Shown in pieces: positions 1-7,706 of a stretch of 48,976 nt of DNA. The position numbers were made by a program, and so were the translations under genes. Below the pieces are notes generated by a model. It ran no database searches. It saw only the letters and a list, made by a program, of their open reading frames with translations, and was not told the origin of the DNA. Each line of letters starts with the position of its first letter. Position 1 is the first letter of the stretch. This DNA comes from an uncultured Chlorobiota bacterium (lineage in GTDB: Bacteria > Bacteroidota > Bacteroidia > Bacteroidales > JAADGE01): the NCBI GenBank assembly GCA_947311125.1, contig CAMZKI010000048.1:1-48976 (forward strand), read 5' to 3'.

Positions 1-32
1 CTTAAATTTTTGAAACTAAAAAACAAATAAAT

Positions 33-746
33 ATGAAAACATTATTATTAACAATCGGATTGTTTTTAACCTTAACATCATGTCAGAGTGAAGAAGAGCA
101 AACTACGGAGAACCTGAGTGCAGATACGCACAAAATAACAGTAGCAGAGGTTTTGCAAACAAATAACTACACATATCTTTTAGCTGAAGAAAACGGAACA
201 AAAACATGGTTAGCCGTTCCTAAAATGAATGCTAATGTCGGAGACGTATACTATTACGACGGCGGTATGCTTATGGAAAATTTTGCAAGTAAGGAATTAG
301 GAAGAACCTTTGATAAAATATATTTTCTCGAAAGTGTAAGAACAACTCCCGATATGCCGAAACAAAACATGGTTAACAACCCTCACGGACACAACCTTAC
401 AGGACATAACGAAAAACCGAAAGCCGAGAAAACCGAAATAAAAGTAACACCTGCAGCTGGCGGAATAACTATAGAAGAATTGTTCGCAAACAAATCAAAA
501 TATAACGGAAAGACAGTTAAAATAAAAGGCGTTGTTGTAAAATTCAGTCCTCAAATAATGAAAAAGAACTGGATTCATATACAAGACGGAACAGAACATA
601 ACGGCGATTTTGATTTAACCGTAACCTCACAATCTGAAGTTAAGGAAGGGGACACAGTAGTTGTAGAAGGAAAAATATCTTTAGATAAAGATTTCGGATA
701 CGGATATTTCTATAAAATTATTATGGAAGATGCCATAGTAAAATAA
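33..746 (+). CDS. Lipoprotein with C-terminal OB-fold (NrfJ-like) domain
   Basis: Predicted 237-residue lipoprotein. Residues 1-17 are a short hydrophobic signal ending in a lipobox (LTSC, lipidated Cys about 17), followed by an acidic linker. The middle part (about 35-105) has no family I recognise. Residues about 148-237 look like a small OB-fold: a conserved GKTVKIKG strand, then a KNWIHIQDGT motif and a final strand near EDAIVK. This pattern is known from NrfJ-like and nucleic-acid-anti-codon-like OB domains in exported proteins. Its job is not established; a periplasmic or outer-membrane accessory role is inference. It stands alone and is followed by a strong hairpin terminator. Confidence 0.8.
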   Translation: MKTLLLTIGLFLTLTSCQSEEEQTTENLSADTHKITVAEVLQTNNYTYLLAEENGTKTWLAVPKMNANVGDVYYYDGGMLMENFASKELGRTFDKIYFLESVRTTPDMPKQNMVNNPHGHNLTGHNEKPKAEKTEIKVTPAAGGITIEELFANKSKYNGKTVKIKGVVVKFSPQIMKKNWIHIQDGTEHNGDFDLTVTSQSEVKEGDTVVVEGKISLDKDFGYGYFYKIIMEDAIVK

Positions 747-770
747 AAAATATATTAAACCCAAAATTAA

Positions 771-808
771 AAATAAAGCCCGAAAATCAAAACGGGCTTT
801 ATTTTTTT
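771..808 (+). terminator. Rho-independent terminator
   Basis: A 12-bp perfect stem (771-782 with 793-804) with a 10-nt A-rich loop, followed by a T run to 808. It lies 25 bases after the lipoprotein gene and separates it from nhaD. Confidence 0.9.
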
Positions 809-857
809 ACAGAAGAGAACAATCGCACTTTTATTTTTATAATCACATTTCAATATT

Positions 858-865
858 TATATTTG
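858..865 (+). promoter_or_regulatory. Putative -7 promoter box for nhaD
   Basis: TATATTTG fits the Bacteroidota -7 consensus TAnnTTTG and lies 43 bases before the nhaD start. I see no clear TTTG -33 element at the expected distance, so this rests on the -7 match and position. Confidence 0.45.
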
Positions 866-908
866 CAAATATTTTAACCATATTTTACAAATTAAAAATC
901 AGAGAGTT

Positions 909-2537
909 ATGTTTATACTAATGGTTGTTATATTTATTTTAGGTTATTTAATGATAGCATTGGAACATCCCATAAAAATAGACAAAGCGGCATCTGCTTT
1001 GTTAATGGGTGCAATTCTTTGGGCTGTTTACGCATTTAACGGTGAAGAAATATTAAGACTGGGATACAGCAGAGCCTGGCAGCATTTCAGCGAACTAAAC
1101 CCTGTTCTGTCTCAATCCGAAGAAGGAATCAGAGAATTTATTACACAACATGATATATTTGAGCATCTTGCAAATATCTCTACAATATTATTCTTCTTGC
1201 TCGGAGCTATGACAATCGTTGAAATTGTTGATCAACACGAAGGTTTTAAAATTATTACGGACAAAATAAAAACTACAAATAAATCAAAACTGTTATGGAT
1301 TTTAAGTTTCCTTACTTTTTTTATGTCTGCGGTTCTTGACAACTTAACAACAACAATTGTTATAATAGCTCTGCTAAGAAAACTAATTGACGACAAACAG
1401 ACCCGCTGGTTTTTTGCATCTATGGTGGTAGTAGCAGCAAATGCCGGCGGAGCTTTCTCACCGATAGGAGATGTAACAACAATTATGCTGTGGATAGGAG
1501 GACAGGTAACAACGGCAAACATTATTACAAAATTATTTGTTCCCAGCTTATTTACTATGATAATCCCCCTTTTGGTTCTCTCATTTACTCTTAAAGGAAA
1601 CGTAAAAAGACCGGAGATAAAAAAACCGGGAGAAAATGAAGTAAGAACAACGCCTAAACAACAAATAACGATGCTTGTTCTTGGTGTTTCCGCATTATTA
1701 TTTGTTCCGGTTTTTAAAACCGTTACTCATTTACCTCCTTATCTCGGTATGTTGTTCGGATTGAGTATTATGTGGATTACAACGGAAATAATGCATAAAA
1801 AAACAAAATCAAAATATGAAGGAAACTTTAAATTATCGGTTAACTCTATTCTTACAAAAGTTGACGTTCCTACAATTTTCTTCTTTCTCGGTATTTTAAC
1901 GGCAGTTTCGGCATTAGAATCAGCCGGACATTTAGACCTGCTTGCAACATCATTGAAAGATTGGGGCTTGGGTGTTTATCCCGTCGGAATAATTATCGGT
2001 TTATTGTCTTCAATTGTTGACAACGTTCCTTTAGTTGCAGCATCAATGGGTATGTATCCGATTGATCCGTTTCATATTCAATATATGCAAGACGGTATTT
2101 TTTGGGAGTTTATAGCATATACGGCAGGAACAGGCGGCAGCATTCTGATTATAGGTTCAGCTGCCGGAGTTGCCGCTATGGGAATGGAAAAAATAGATTT
2201 TATTTGGTATATGAAAAAAATATCTCTTCTTGCAGCCTTAGGTTTTTTTGCAGGTGCAGGAACCTATTATGTTCAGGAAATGTTTATGCAGGAAAAACTG
2301 GAAGCAAAAGTTATAACTTTTGACCAAGCTCCTGAACTTGCAAAAGAAAAAATAATAACCGACTTTTCTGATTATATTGTAAAAGAAACAGAAAAATATA
2401 TTAAAGGCGGAAAAGAGCTTGTCGGTTATGTTGTAGAAGCAGAAAAAGACGGACAACTTTACGATATTCGTTTTAAAAAAGACGGAACATTTATGAACGT
2501 TGTTAAGGACATTCCGTCTCCGCACGAAATAGAGTAG
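909..2537 (+). CDS. nhaD: Na+/H+ antiporter NhaD
   Basis: Inner-membrane sodium/proton antiporter of the NhaD family (ion transporter superfamily), which expels Na+ in exchange for H+. Family signatures are visible: AVLDNLTTTIV in one half, NAGGAFSPIGDVTTIMLW, and IVDNVPLVAASMGMYP in the second half, consistent with two inverted repeats of membrane helices. At 542 residues it is longer than a usual NhaD (about 450). The last 80 or so residues (from about 460) are hydrophilic and charged and contain YVVEAEKDGQLYDIRFKKDG, which resembles PepSY-like domains. The tail is in frame with no sign of a fusion error. The gene is monocistronic, with a terminator on each side. Confidence 0.92.
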   Translation: MFILMVVIFILGYLMIALEHPIKIDKAASALLMGAILWAVYAFNGEEILRLGYSRAWQHFSELNPVLSQSEEGIREFITQHDIFEHLANISTILFFLLGAMTIVEIVDQHEGFKIITDKIKTTNKSKLLWILSFLTFFMSAVLDNLTTTIVIIALLRKLIDDKQTRWFFASMVVVAANAGGAFSPIGDVTTIMLWIGGQVTTANIITKLFVPSLFTMIIPLLVLSFTLKGNVKRPEIKKPGENEVRTTPKQQITMLVLGVSALLFVPVFKTVTHLPPYLGMLFGLSIMWITTEIMHKKTKSKYEGNFKLSVNSILTKVDVPTIFFFLGILTAVSALESAGHLDLLATSLKDWGLGVYPVGIIIGLLSSIVDNVPLVAASMGMYPIDPFHIQYMQDGIFWEFIAYTAGTGGSILIIGSAAGVAAMGMEKIDFIWYMKKISLLAALGFFAGAGTYYVQEMFMQEKLEAKVITFDQAPELAKEKIITDFSDYIVKETEKYIKGGKELVGYVVEAEKDGQLYDIRFKKDGTFMNVVKDIPSPHEIE

Positions 2538-2563
2538 ACGGTATAATAGTTTAAGTATTAAAG

Positions 2564-2589
2564 CGGACAATTAATCTTGTCCGTTTTTT
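2564..2589 (+). terminator. Rho-independent terminator after nhaD
   Basis: Stem CGGACAA (2564-2570) pairs with TTGTCCG (2577-2583) around a 6-nt loop, then six T. The right arm also supplies the TTG of the probable -33 element of the map promoter. Confidence 0.85.
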
Positions 2590-2608
2590 ATTTAAAATAT
2601 TATCTTTG
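2577..2608 (+). promoter_or_regulatory. Promoter of map
   Basis: TTG at 2577-2579 and TATCTTTG at 2601-2608, 21 bases apart, match the Bacteroidota -33/-7 architecture. The -7 box contains an in-frame TTG that could be mistaken for the start of map. If this is the promoter, transcription starts after that TTG, so the ATG at 2627 is the start. Confidence 0.65.
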
Positions 2609-2626
2609 TGGTCTTACTGTATTAAA

Positions 2627-3418
2627 ATGATTTATACGAAAACAAGCAGCGAAATTGAGTTAATGAGAGAAAGCGCCCTTTCTGTTTCAAGGACACTGGC
2701 TCTTATTGCAGAATATATAGACGAGGGTATGACAACAAAAAAACTGGACTCTCTTGCTGAAGAATTTATACGAGACAACGGAGGAATACCGTCTTTTAAA
2801 GGATACGGCGGATTCCCCGCTACATTATGCCTTTCGGTAAACGAAGAAGTTGTTCACGGTATTCCCGGAAATTATGTTTTGAAAGACGGAGATATAATTT
2901 CGGTTGATTGCGGTGTTTTAAAAAACGGATTTCACGGCGACCATGCTTATTCTTTTAAAATAGGAAATGTGAAACCGGAAATTTCAAAACTTTTACGAAT
3001 AACAAAAGAATCTCTGTATATCGGAATTGAAGCGATAAAAACCGGAAACAGAATAGGAGATATCGGATATGCAATTCAGAATTATGTTGAAAAAGAAGGT
3101 TATTCGGTAGTGAGAGAACTTACCGGACACGGTTTGGGAAAAAGTTTACACGAAGAGCCTTCTGTTCCTAACTACGGGAAACGCGGAAGAGGTTCCAAAA
3201 TTACCGAAGGAATGGTTCTTGCCGTAGAACCGATGATAAATCTCGGAAAAAAAAATGTTCGCCAGTTGTCTGACGGATGGACAATTGTAACTGCAGACAG
3301 TATGCCCTCTGCACATTTTGAACATAATGTTGCTGTTGTAAACGGCAAACCGGAAATATTATCAACTTTTGATTTGCTGGAAGAGGTTTTAAGAAAAAGA
3401 GGAATGGACATAAGCTAA
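2627..3418 (+). CDS. map: Type I methionine aminopeptidase
   Basis: Removes the initiator Met from nascent proteins in the cytosol. The 263-residue length from the ATG is normal for type I enzymes without an N-terminal extension. The five metal ligands can be placed: two Asp (SVDCGV and FHGDHAYSF), a His in the TGHGLGKSLHEEP segment, Glu in GMVLAVEPMIN, and Glu in the closing FEHNVAVV motif. The reading frame stays open upstream to a TTG at 2606, but that codon lies within the -7 promoter box, so I use the ATG at 2627. The gene is transcribed alone, between terminators. Confidence 0.93.
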   Translation: MIYTKTSSEIELMRESALSVSRTLALIAEYIDEGMTTKKLDSLAEEFIRDNGGIPSFKGYGGFPATLCLSVNEEVVHGIPGNYVLKDGDIISVDCGVLKNGFHGDHAYSFKIGNVKPEISKLLRITKESLYIGIEAIKTGNRIGDIGYAIQNYVEKEGYSVVRELTGHGLGKSLHEEPSVPNYGKRGRGSKITEGMVLAVEPMINLGKKNVRQLSDGWTIVTADSMPSAHFEHNVAVVNGKPEILSTFDLLEEVLRKRGMDIS

Positions 3419-3420
3419 AA

Positions 3421-3455
3421 CAAAAAAGACACAGTGTTTAACTGTGTCCTTTTTT
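3421..3455 (+). terminator. Bidirectional terminator between map and a small minus-strand ORF
   Basis: Stem GACACAGT (3428-3435) and ACTGTGTC (3441-3448) with a 5-nt loop. It is flanked by A6 on the left and a T run on the right, so it can end transcripts from either side. Confidence 0.85.
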
Positions 3456-3501
3456 GAACTTATATTTAATTTATTAACCGTAAATATTATGAAAAAATTA
3501 A

Positions 3502-3606
3502 CTACTCCTCATCAACCTTAGTTAATTTGATAAATTTTTCCAATAAGTCATCAACTACGGATTCTGTTGTTTCTTCTGTCTGAATTTTTTTTTCGTCTTC
3601 GTTCAT
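3502..3606 (-). CDS. Possible small acidic protein (34 residues)
   Basis: This is a short ORF in the 340-base gap between map and bcp. It starts with ATG (complement of 3604-3606) and ends with TAG (complement of 3502-3504). The product begins MNEDEKKIQTEE and ends LLEKFIKLTKVDEE. It is strongly acidic, with an amphipathic stretch and no signal or membrane segment. A bidirectional terminator lies directly downstream on its strand. I do not recognise the family and see no convincing ribosome-binding site or promoter. It could be chance, but the codon usage looks like coding sequence. Confidence 0.4.
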   Translation of the reverse strand: MNEDEKKIQTEETTESVVDDLLEKFIKLTKVDEE

Positions 3607-3726
3607 AGCTTAAGATTTTAAAGGTTTCTTTATTCGGGTATACGCAAGTTTGTAAAAAAAGTTTCATTTTCAGGAATATTTTTTAATTTTACGGGGATAA
3701 CAACTGCTAAATACCGAAATTTACAA

Positions 3727-3734
3727 TACTTTTG
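3727..3734 (+). promoter_or_regulatory. -7 promoter box for bcp-recA
   Basis: TACTTTTG fits TAnnTTTG and lies 32 bases before the bcp ATG. It overlaps the upstream in-frame TTG at 3732, which argues against that codon as a start. Confidence 0.55.
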
Positions 3735-3758
3735 CAGATAATATTAATTTCTGAAATT

Positions 3759-4205
3759 ATGATAAAACTAAAAGAAGGAGATAAAATACCGGATTTTCAT
3801 AAAATAATTAACCCGGAAGAAATAAAAGGCAAAAAATTAATTCTGTATTTTTATCCGAAAGACAATACACCCGGATGTACAAACGAAGCAAAAAATCTTA
3901 AAGAGCATTACGACGAACTTAAAAAAAGGGGGTTTGAGGTAATAGGTATAAGTCCGGATACAGAAGAGTCTCACCGTAAATTTTCAGAAAAATTAGGGCT
4001 GCCTTTTAAATTAATTTCTGATACTGAAAAAGAAATTATGAATAAACTCGGTGTTTGGGGAGAAAAAAAGATGTACGGACGAACTTACGAAGGTGTCCGC
4101 AGAACAACATTTATAACAGACGAAACAGGAACTGTTTTAAAAGTTTTTCCCAAGGTAAAAACGAAAGAGCACTACGAGCAAATTATGAAAGAATTAGAGA
4201 AATAA
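3759..4205 (+). CDS. bcp: Peroxiredoxin, Bcp/PrxQ type
   Basis: Thiol peroxidase of the AhpC/TSA family that reduces hydroperoxides with thioredoxin as electron donor. The peroxidatic Cys (about residue 40) sits in the canonical FYPKDNTPGCTNEA motif. The Cys found five residues further on in 2-Cys PrxQ enzymes such as E. coli Bcp is replaced by Asn, and no other Cys is seen, so this is a 1-Cys variant. The length of 148 residues is typical. I chose the ATG at 3759 because the TTG at 3732 is inside the promoter. The stop lies 24 bases before recA, so the two are probably cotranscribed. Confidence 0.93.
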   Translation: MIKLKEGDKIPDFHKIINPEEIKGKKLILYFYPKDNTPGCTNEAKNLKEHYDELKKRGFEVIGISPDTEESHRKFSEKLGLPFKLISDTEKEIMNKLGVWGEKKMYGRTYEGVRRTTFITDETGTVLKVFPKVKTKEHYEQIMKELEK

Positions 4206-4229
4206 AACACATAACGGTAAAAAAGAACA

Positions 4230-5252
4230 ATGGCAAAAAAAGAACAAGATACGAAAGCTGCAAAACTTCAGGCTTTACAGTCAACATTAAATAAAATTGA
4301 TAAAGAATTCGGGAAAGGAACAATAATGAAATTAGACTCAAGTGCTGTGATAGATATCCCTGCAATATCCACAGGCTCCATCGGGCTGGACTATGCCTTA
4401 GGTGTCGGAGGAGTTCCTCGCGGAAGAGTTATAGAAATATACGGACCGGAATCTTCAGGAAAAACGACATTGGCTCTCCACATTATTGCTGAAACTCAAA
4501 AACAAGAAGGTATTGCTGCATTTATTGACGCAGAACATGCATTCGACAGTTTTTATGCAAAAAACTTAGGTATTGACATTGATAATTTGCTTGTGTCTCA
4601 ACCTGATAACGGAGAGCAAGCTCTTGAAATAACCGACCATCTCATCCGCTCCGGAGCAGTTGATATAGTAGTTATTGATTCGGTTGCTGCTCTTACTCCG
4701 AGAGCTGAGATTGAAGGCGATATGGGCGATTCTAAAATGGGATTACAGGCTCGATTAATGTCTCAGGCACTGAGAAAACTAACATCTAATATAGGAAAAA
4801 CAAATACCTGCGTAATATTTATAAATCAGCTGAGAGAAAAAATCGGAGTTATGTTCGGAAATCCTGAAACTACTACCGGAGGAAATGCCCTTAAATTTTA
4901 CGCTTCCGTCAGACTCGATGTAAGAAGAATAGGTCAGATAAAAGACGATGCCGATATTACGGGAAACAAAACAAGGGTTAAAGTTGTTAAAAACAAAGTT
5001 GCTCCGCCCTTCAAAAAATCAGAATTTGATATTATTTACGGAGAAGGAATATCAAAAATAGGAGAAATTATAGATTTAGGTTCAGAATACGATATTATTC
5101 AAAAAAGCGGCTCTTGGTACAGTTACGGTGATACAAAATTGGGACAAGGAAGAGAAGCCGTAAAAAAACTTCTTACGGATAATATTGAATTATCGGAAGA
5201 GATTGAAATGAAAATAAGGGAAAGATTAAAAAACGGACCCTCCGATGAATAA
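4230..5252 (+). CDS. recA: Recombinase A
   Basis: ATP-dependent strand-exchange protein for homologous recombination and SOS induction. The 340-residue product shows the Walker A box GPESSGKTT (about 66-74), the Walker B region DIVVIDSVAAL, the loop L1/L2 core with INQLREKIGVMFGNPETTTGG, and an acidic C-terminal tail. All conserved positions that I can check are intact. It is probably cotranscribed with bcp. The recombination modulator recX is not adjacent, as in many bacteria, but lies about 10 kb away on the other strand. Confidence 0.98.
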   Translation: MAKKEQDTKAAKLQALQSTLNKIDKEFGKGTIMKLDSSAVIDIPAISTGSIGLDYALGVGGVPRGRVIEIYGPESSGKTTLALHIIAETQKQEGIAAFIDAEHAFDSFYAKNLGIDIDNLLVSQPDNGEQALEITDHLIRSGAVDIVVIDSVAALTPRAEIEGDMGDSKMGLQARLMSQALRKLTSNIGKTNTCVIFINQLREKIGVMFGNPETTTGGNALKFYASVRLDVRRIGQIKDDADITGNKTRVKVVKNKVAPPFKKSEFDIIYGEGISKIGEIIDLGSEYDIIQKSGSWYSYGDTKLGQGREAVKKLLTDNIELSEEIEMKIRERLKNGPSDE

Positions 5253-5289
5253 TTGTATATAAACAGGGTTGTACCGTTATAAACAGAAA

Positions 5290-7614
5290 ATGAAACACGT
5301 TTTTTTAACAAAAATTTTTCTGTCCTTATTCTTTTTCGGTTTTTCGCAGAATATAACAATAAAAGGTATTGTTACCGACTCCGAAACCGGGGAAGCCGTA
5401 ATAAACGCAATTATAAATTCAGATAACGGAAAGTACGGAACCGTAACAAACACTTACGGTTTTTACTCTCTGACAGTTCCTGCCGGAACAAAAGAGTTGT
5501 ATTTTAACAGTATCGGATATGCGAAATTTACCGCAAAATTGGCTAATGAAAAAAATCAGACGATAAACGCAGAACTTTCTCCTGTTGATAACGAACTCGG
5601 AGAGGTTACGGTAGTCAGTGAAGCTGCCGACAAAAATATAAAAATTGCAGAAACCGGTATTAACAGAATAAGCCCTAAAGATACAAAAATGATTCCCGTA
5701 ATTTTCGGTGAGCAGGATATCCTGAAAACAATACAGCTTTTGCCGGGAATAAAACCGGCGGGAGAAGGCGGCAGCGGATTTTTTGTAAGAGGCGGAGGTG
5801 CTGACGAAAACCTTATTCTCCTTGACGAAGCCCCTGTTTATAATGCTTCGCATCTAATGGGTTTTTTCTCGGTTTTTAATTCTGATGCAATTAAAAATGT
5901 TAAAATTTACAAAGGAACTGCACCTGCTCAATACGGAGGGCGACTGTCTTCTGTTCTGGATATTCAAATGAATGACGGAAATTCAAAAAAATTCACGGCA
6001 AACGGCGGAATAGGTCTTATTTCCTCTCGTTTAACCGTTGAAACACCGATTATTAAGAACAAATCTTCTCTTATAATTTCAGGCAGAAGAACTTATGCCG
6101 ACCTTTTTCTCTCATTTGCTCCGAAAGAAGAACAGCGCAACAGCACTCTTTATTTTTATGATTTTAATTCAAAAGTAAATTGGAAAATAAATGAAAATAA
6201 CAGAATATTTCTTTCCGGATATTTCGGAAGGGACGTTTTCGGTTTCAGCGATATTATGGATATGAACTGGGGAAATATTACCGGAACGGCTCGCTGGAAT
6301 CATATATTTAACAATAAACTGTTTTTAAATACATCTTTAATTTACAGTAAATATGATTATCAAGTAGGTATCGGTTTTTTTGCCGACTCCGGAAAAGTTA
6401 AACTGAATTCTGCAATAAAAGATTTTCACCTTAAAAAAGATTTCCAATATTTTTATAACAGCAGGAATTTATTTCGTTTCGGAATAAGCTCCGTTTACCA
6501 TACCTTTTTGCCAGGAGAAGTTGATGCAAGCGAAGTAAATTTTTTAAACGACATAAAAGTTGACAATAAATATGCTTTTGAAAATACCGCATACTTATCT
6601 CACGAGTTTGATGTTCTTAAAAACTTAAAAGTTATTTACGGTTTGCGCTTATCTGCTTTTTGTGTTTTGGGTCCCGGAACCGTTTATGATTTTAACAACC
6701 GGCAGGAACCCATTGATTCTGTTCAGTATTCCGATAATGAAATAATAAAAACATACATAAATCCGGAGCCTCGTTTTTCTTTAAATTATATAATAAACAG
6801 CCGGAATTCTGTAAAATTTGCATATACACGAAATGCACAATACATACATCTTCTGTCAAATTCAACCGCATCTACTCCGGCGGATATTTGGTATCCGACC
6901 ACCAAACTCGTTCCGCCCGGAACTGCAAATTTATATTCAATTGGTTATTACAAAAACATTTCAAATAATATGTTTGAAACTTCCGTTGAAATTTATTATA
7001 AGGATTTACAAAATGTAATAGATTACAGGAACGGAGCCAATGTTATGGTTAATAAATATTTGGAAGCAGAACTTGTTTTCGGAAAAGGATGGTCATACGG
7101 AACAGAACTTTATTTTAAAAAACAAACAGGAAAATTAACAGGATGGATTAGTTATACATGGTCAAAAACAGAACGTATTTTTGATGAGATAAATGACGGT
7201 CTTTCGTTTCCCGCCCGACATGACAGAACTCATGATTTTTCAATAACGGCAATTTACAATTTGAATAAGCATTTGAGTTTTGCGGCAACTTGGGTTTATT
7301 ATACCGGTGATGCAGTAACATTTCCGTCGGGAAGGTATATTATTGACGGGCGCATAGTGCAGTTATATACAGAGCGTAACGGCTACCGAATGCCTGATTA
7401 TCATCGCGGAGATTTCAGTATAACTTATTATAACAAGAAGAAAAAACATTGGAAGTCAAGCTGGAATTTTTCTGTTTATAATGTATATGCCAAAAAAAAT
7501 GCTTATCAGATTACGTTCAGACCCGTAAATGAAAATTCTTCGCAGTTTGAAGCTGTAAGGCTGGCTTTATTTTCTGTTATTCCCTCTGTAGCTTACAGTT
7601 TTACTTTTTATTAA
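5290..7614 (+). CDS. TonB-dependent outer-membrane receptor
   Basis: Outer-membrane active transporter energised by TonB; the substrate cannot be told from sequence. Residues 1-20 form a signal peptide ending near FGFSQ. A carboxypeptidase-regulatory-like beta-sandwich (about 22-105, ITIKGIVTDSETGEAVINA) follows, then the plug domain (about 115-225, with LLPGIKPAGEGGSGFFVRGG and APAQYGGRLSSVLD), then a beta-barrel to the end with a terminal aromatic (SFTFY). At 774 residues it is much shorter than SusC-type receptors, and no SusD partner is next to it. The start is the ATG at 5290; an upstream in-frame TTG at 5269 would put residues before the signal peptide. Confidence 0.9.
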   Translation: MKHVFLTKIFLSLFFFGFSQNITIKGIVTDSETGEAVINAIINSDNGKYGTVTNTYGFYSLTVPAGTKELYFNSIGYAKFTAKLANEKNQTINAELSPVDNELGEVTVVSEAADKNIKIAETGINRISPKDTKMIPVIFGEQDILKTIQLLPGIKPAGEGGSGFFVRGGGADENLILLDEAPVYNASHLMGFFSVFNSDAIKNVKIYKGTAPAQYGGRLSSVLDIQMNDGNSKKFTANGGIGLISSRLTVETPIIKNKSSLIISGRRTYADLFLSFAPKEEQRNSTLYFYDFNSKVNWKINENNRIFLSGYFGRDVFGFSDIMDMNWGNITGTARWNHIFNNKLFLNTSLIYSKYDYQVGIGFFADSGKVKLNSAIKDFHLKKDFQYFYNSRNLFRFGISSVYHTFLPGEVDASEVNFLNDIKVDNKYAFENTAYLSHEFDVLKNLKVIYGLRLSAFCVLGPGTVYDFNNRQEPIDSVQYSDNEIIKTYINPEPRFSLNYIINSRNSVKFAYTRNAQYIHLLSNSTASTPADIWYPTTKLVPPGTANLYSIGYYKNISNNMFETSVEIYYKDLQNVIDYRNGANVMVNKYLEAELVFGKGWSYGTELYFKKQTGKLTGWISYTWSKTERIFDEINDGLSFPARHDRTHDFSITAIYNLNKHLSFAATWVYYTGDAVTFPSGRYIIDGRIVQLYTERNGYRMPDYHRGDFSITYYNKKKKHWKSSWNFSVYNVYAKKNAYQITFRPVNENSSQFEAVRLALFSVIPSVAYSFTFY

Positions 7615-7648
7615 ATCCGAATAACCGTCCTGTTACAAGTATGTGTTT

Positions 7649-7685
7649 AAAAAAAGGCTGCCTGAAATTCAGGCAGCCTTACTTT
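7649..7685. terminator. Bidirectional terminator between TonB receptor and nrdJ
   Basis: Near-perfect inverted repeat: AAGGCTGCCTGAA (7654-7666) with its complement at 7668-7680. On the minus strand it is followed by a T7 run (complement of 7649-7655), so it is strongest for nrdJ. It also ends the converging receptor transcript. Confidence 0.88.
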
Positions 7686-7706
7686 ATAAAAAAGCAAACA
7701 AAGTTT

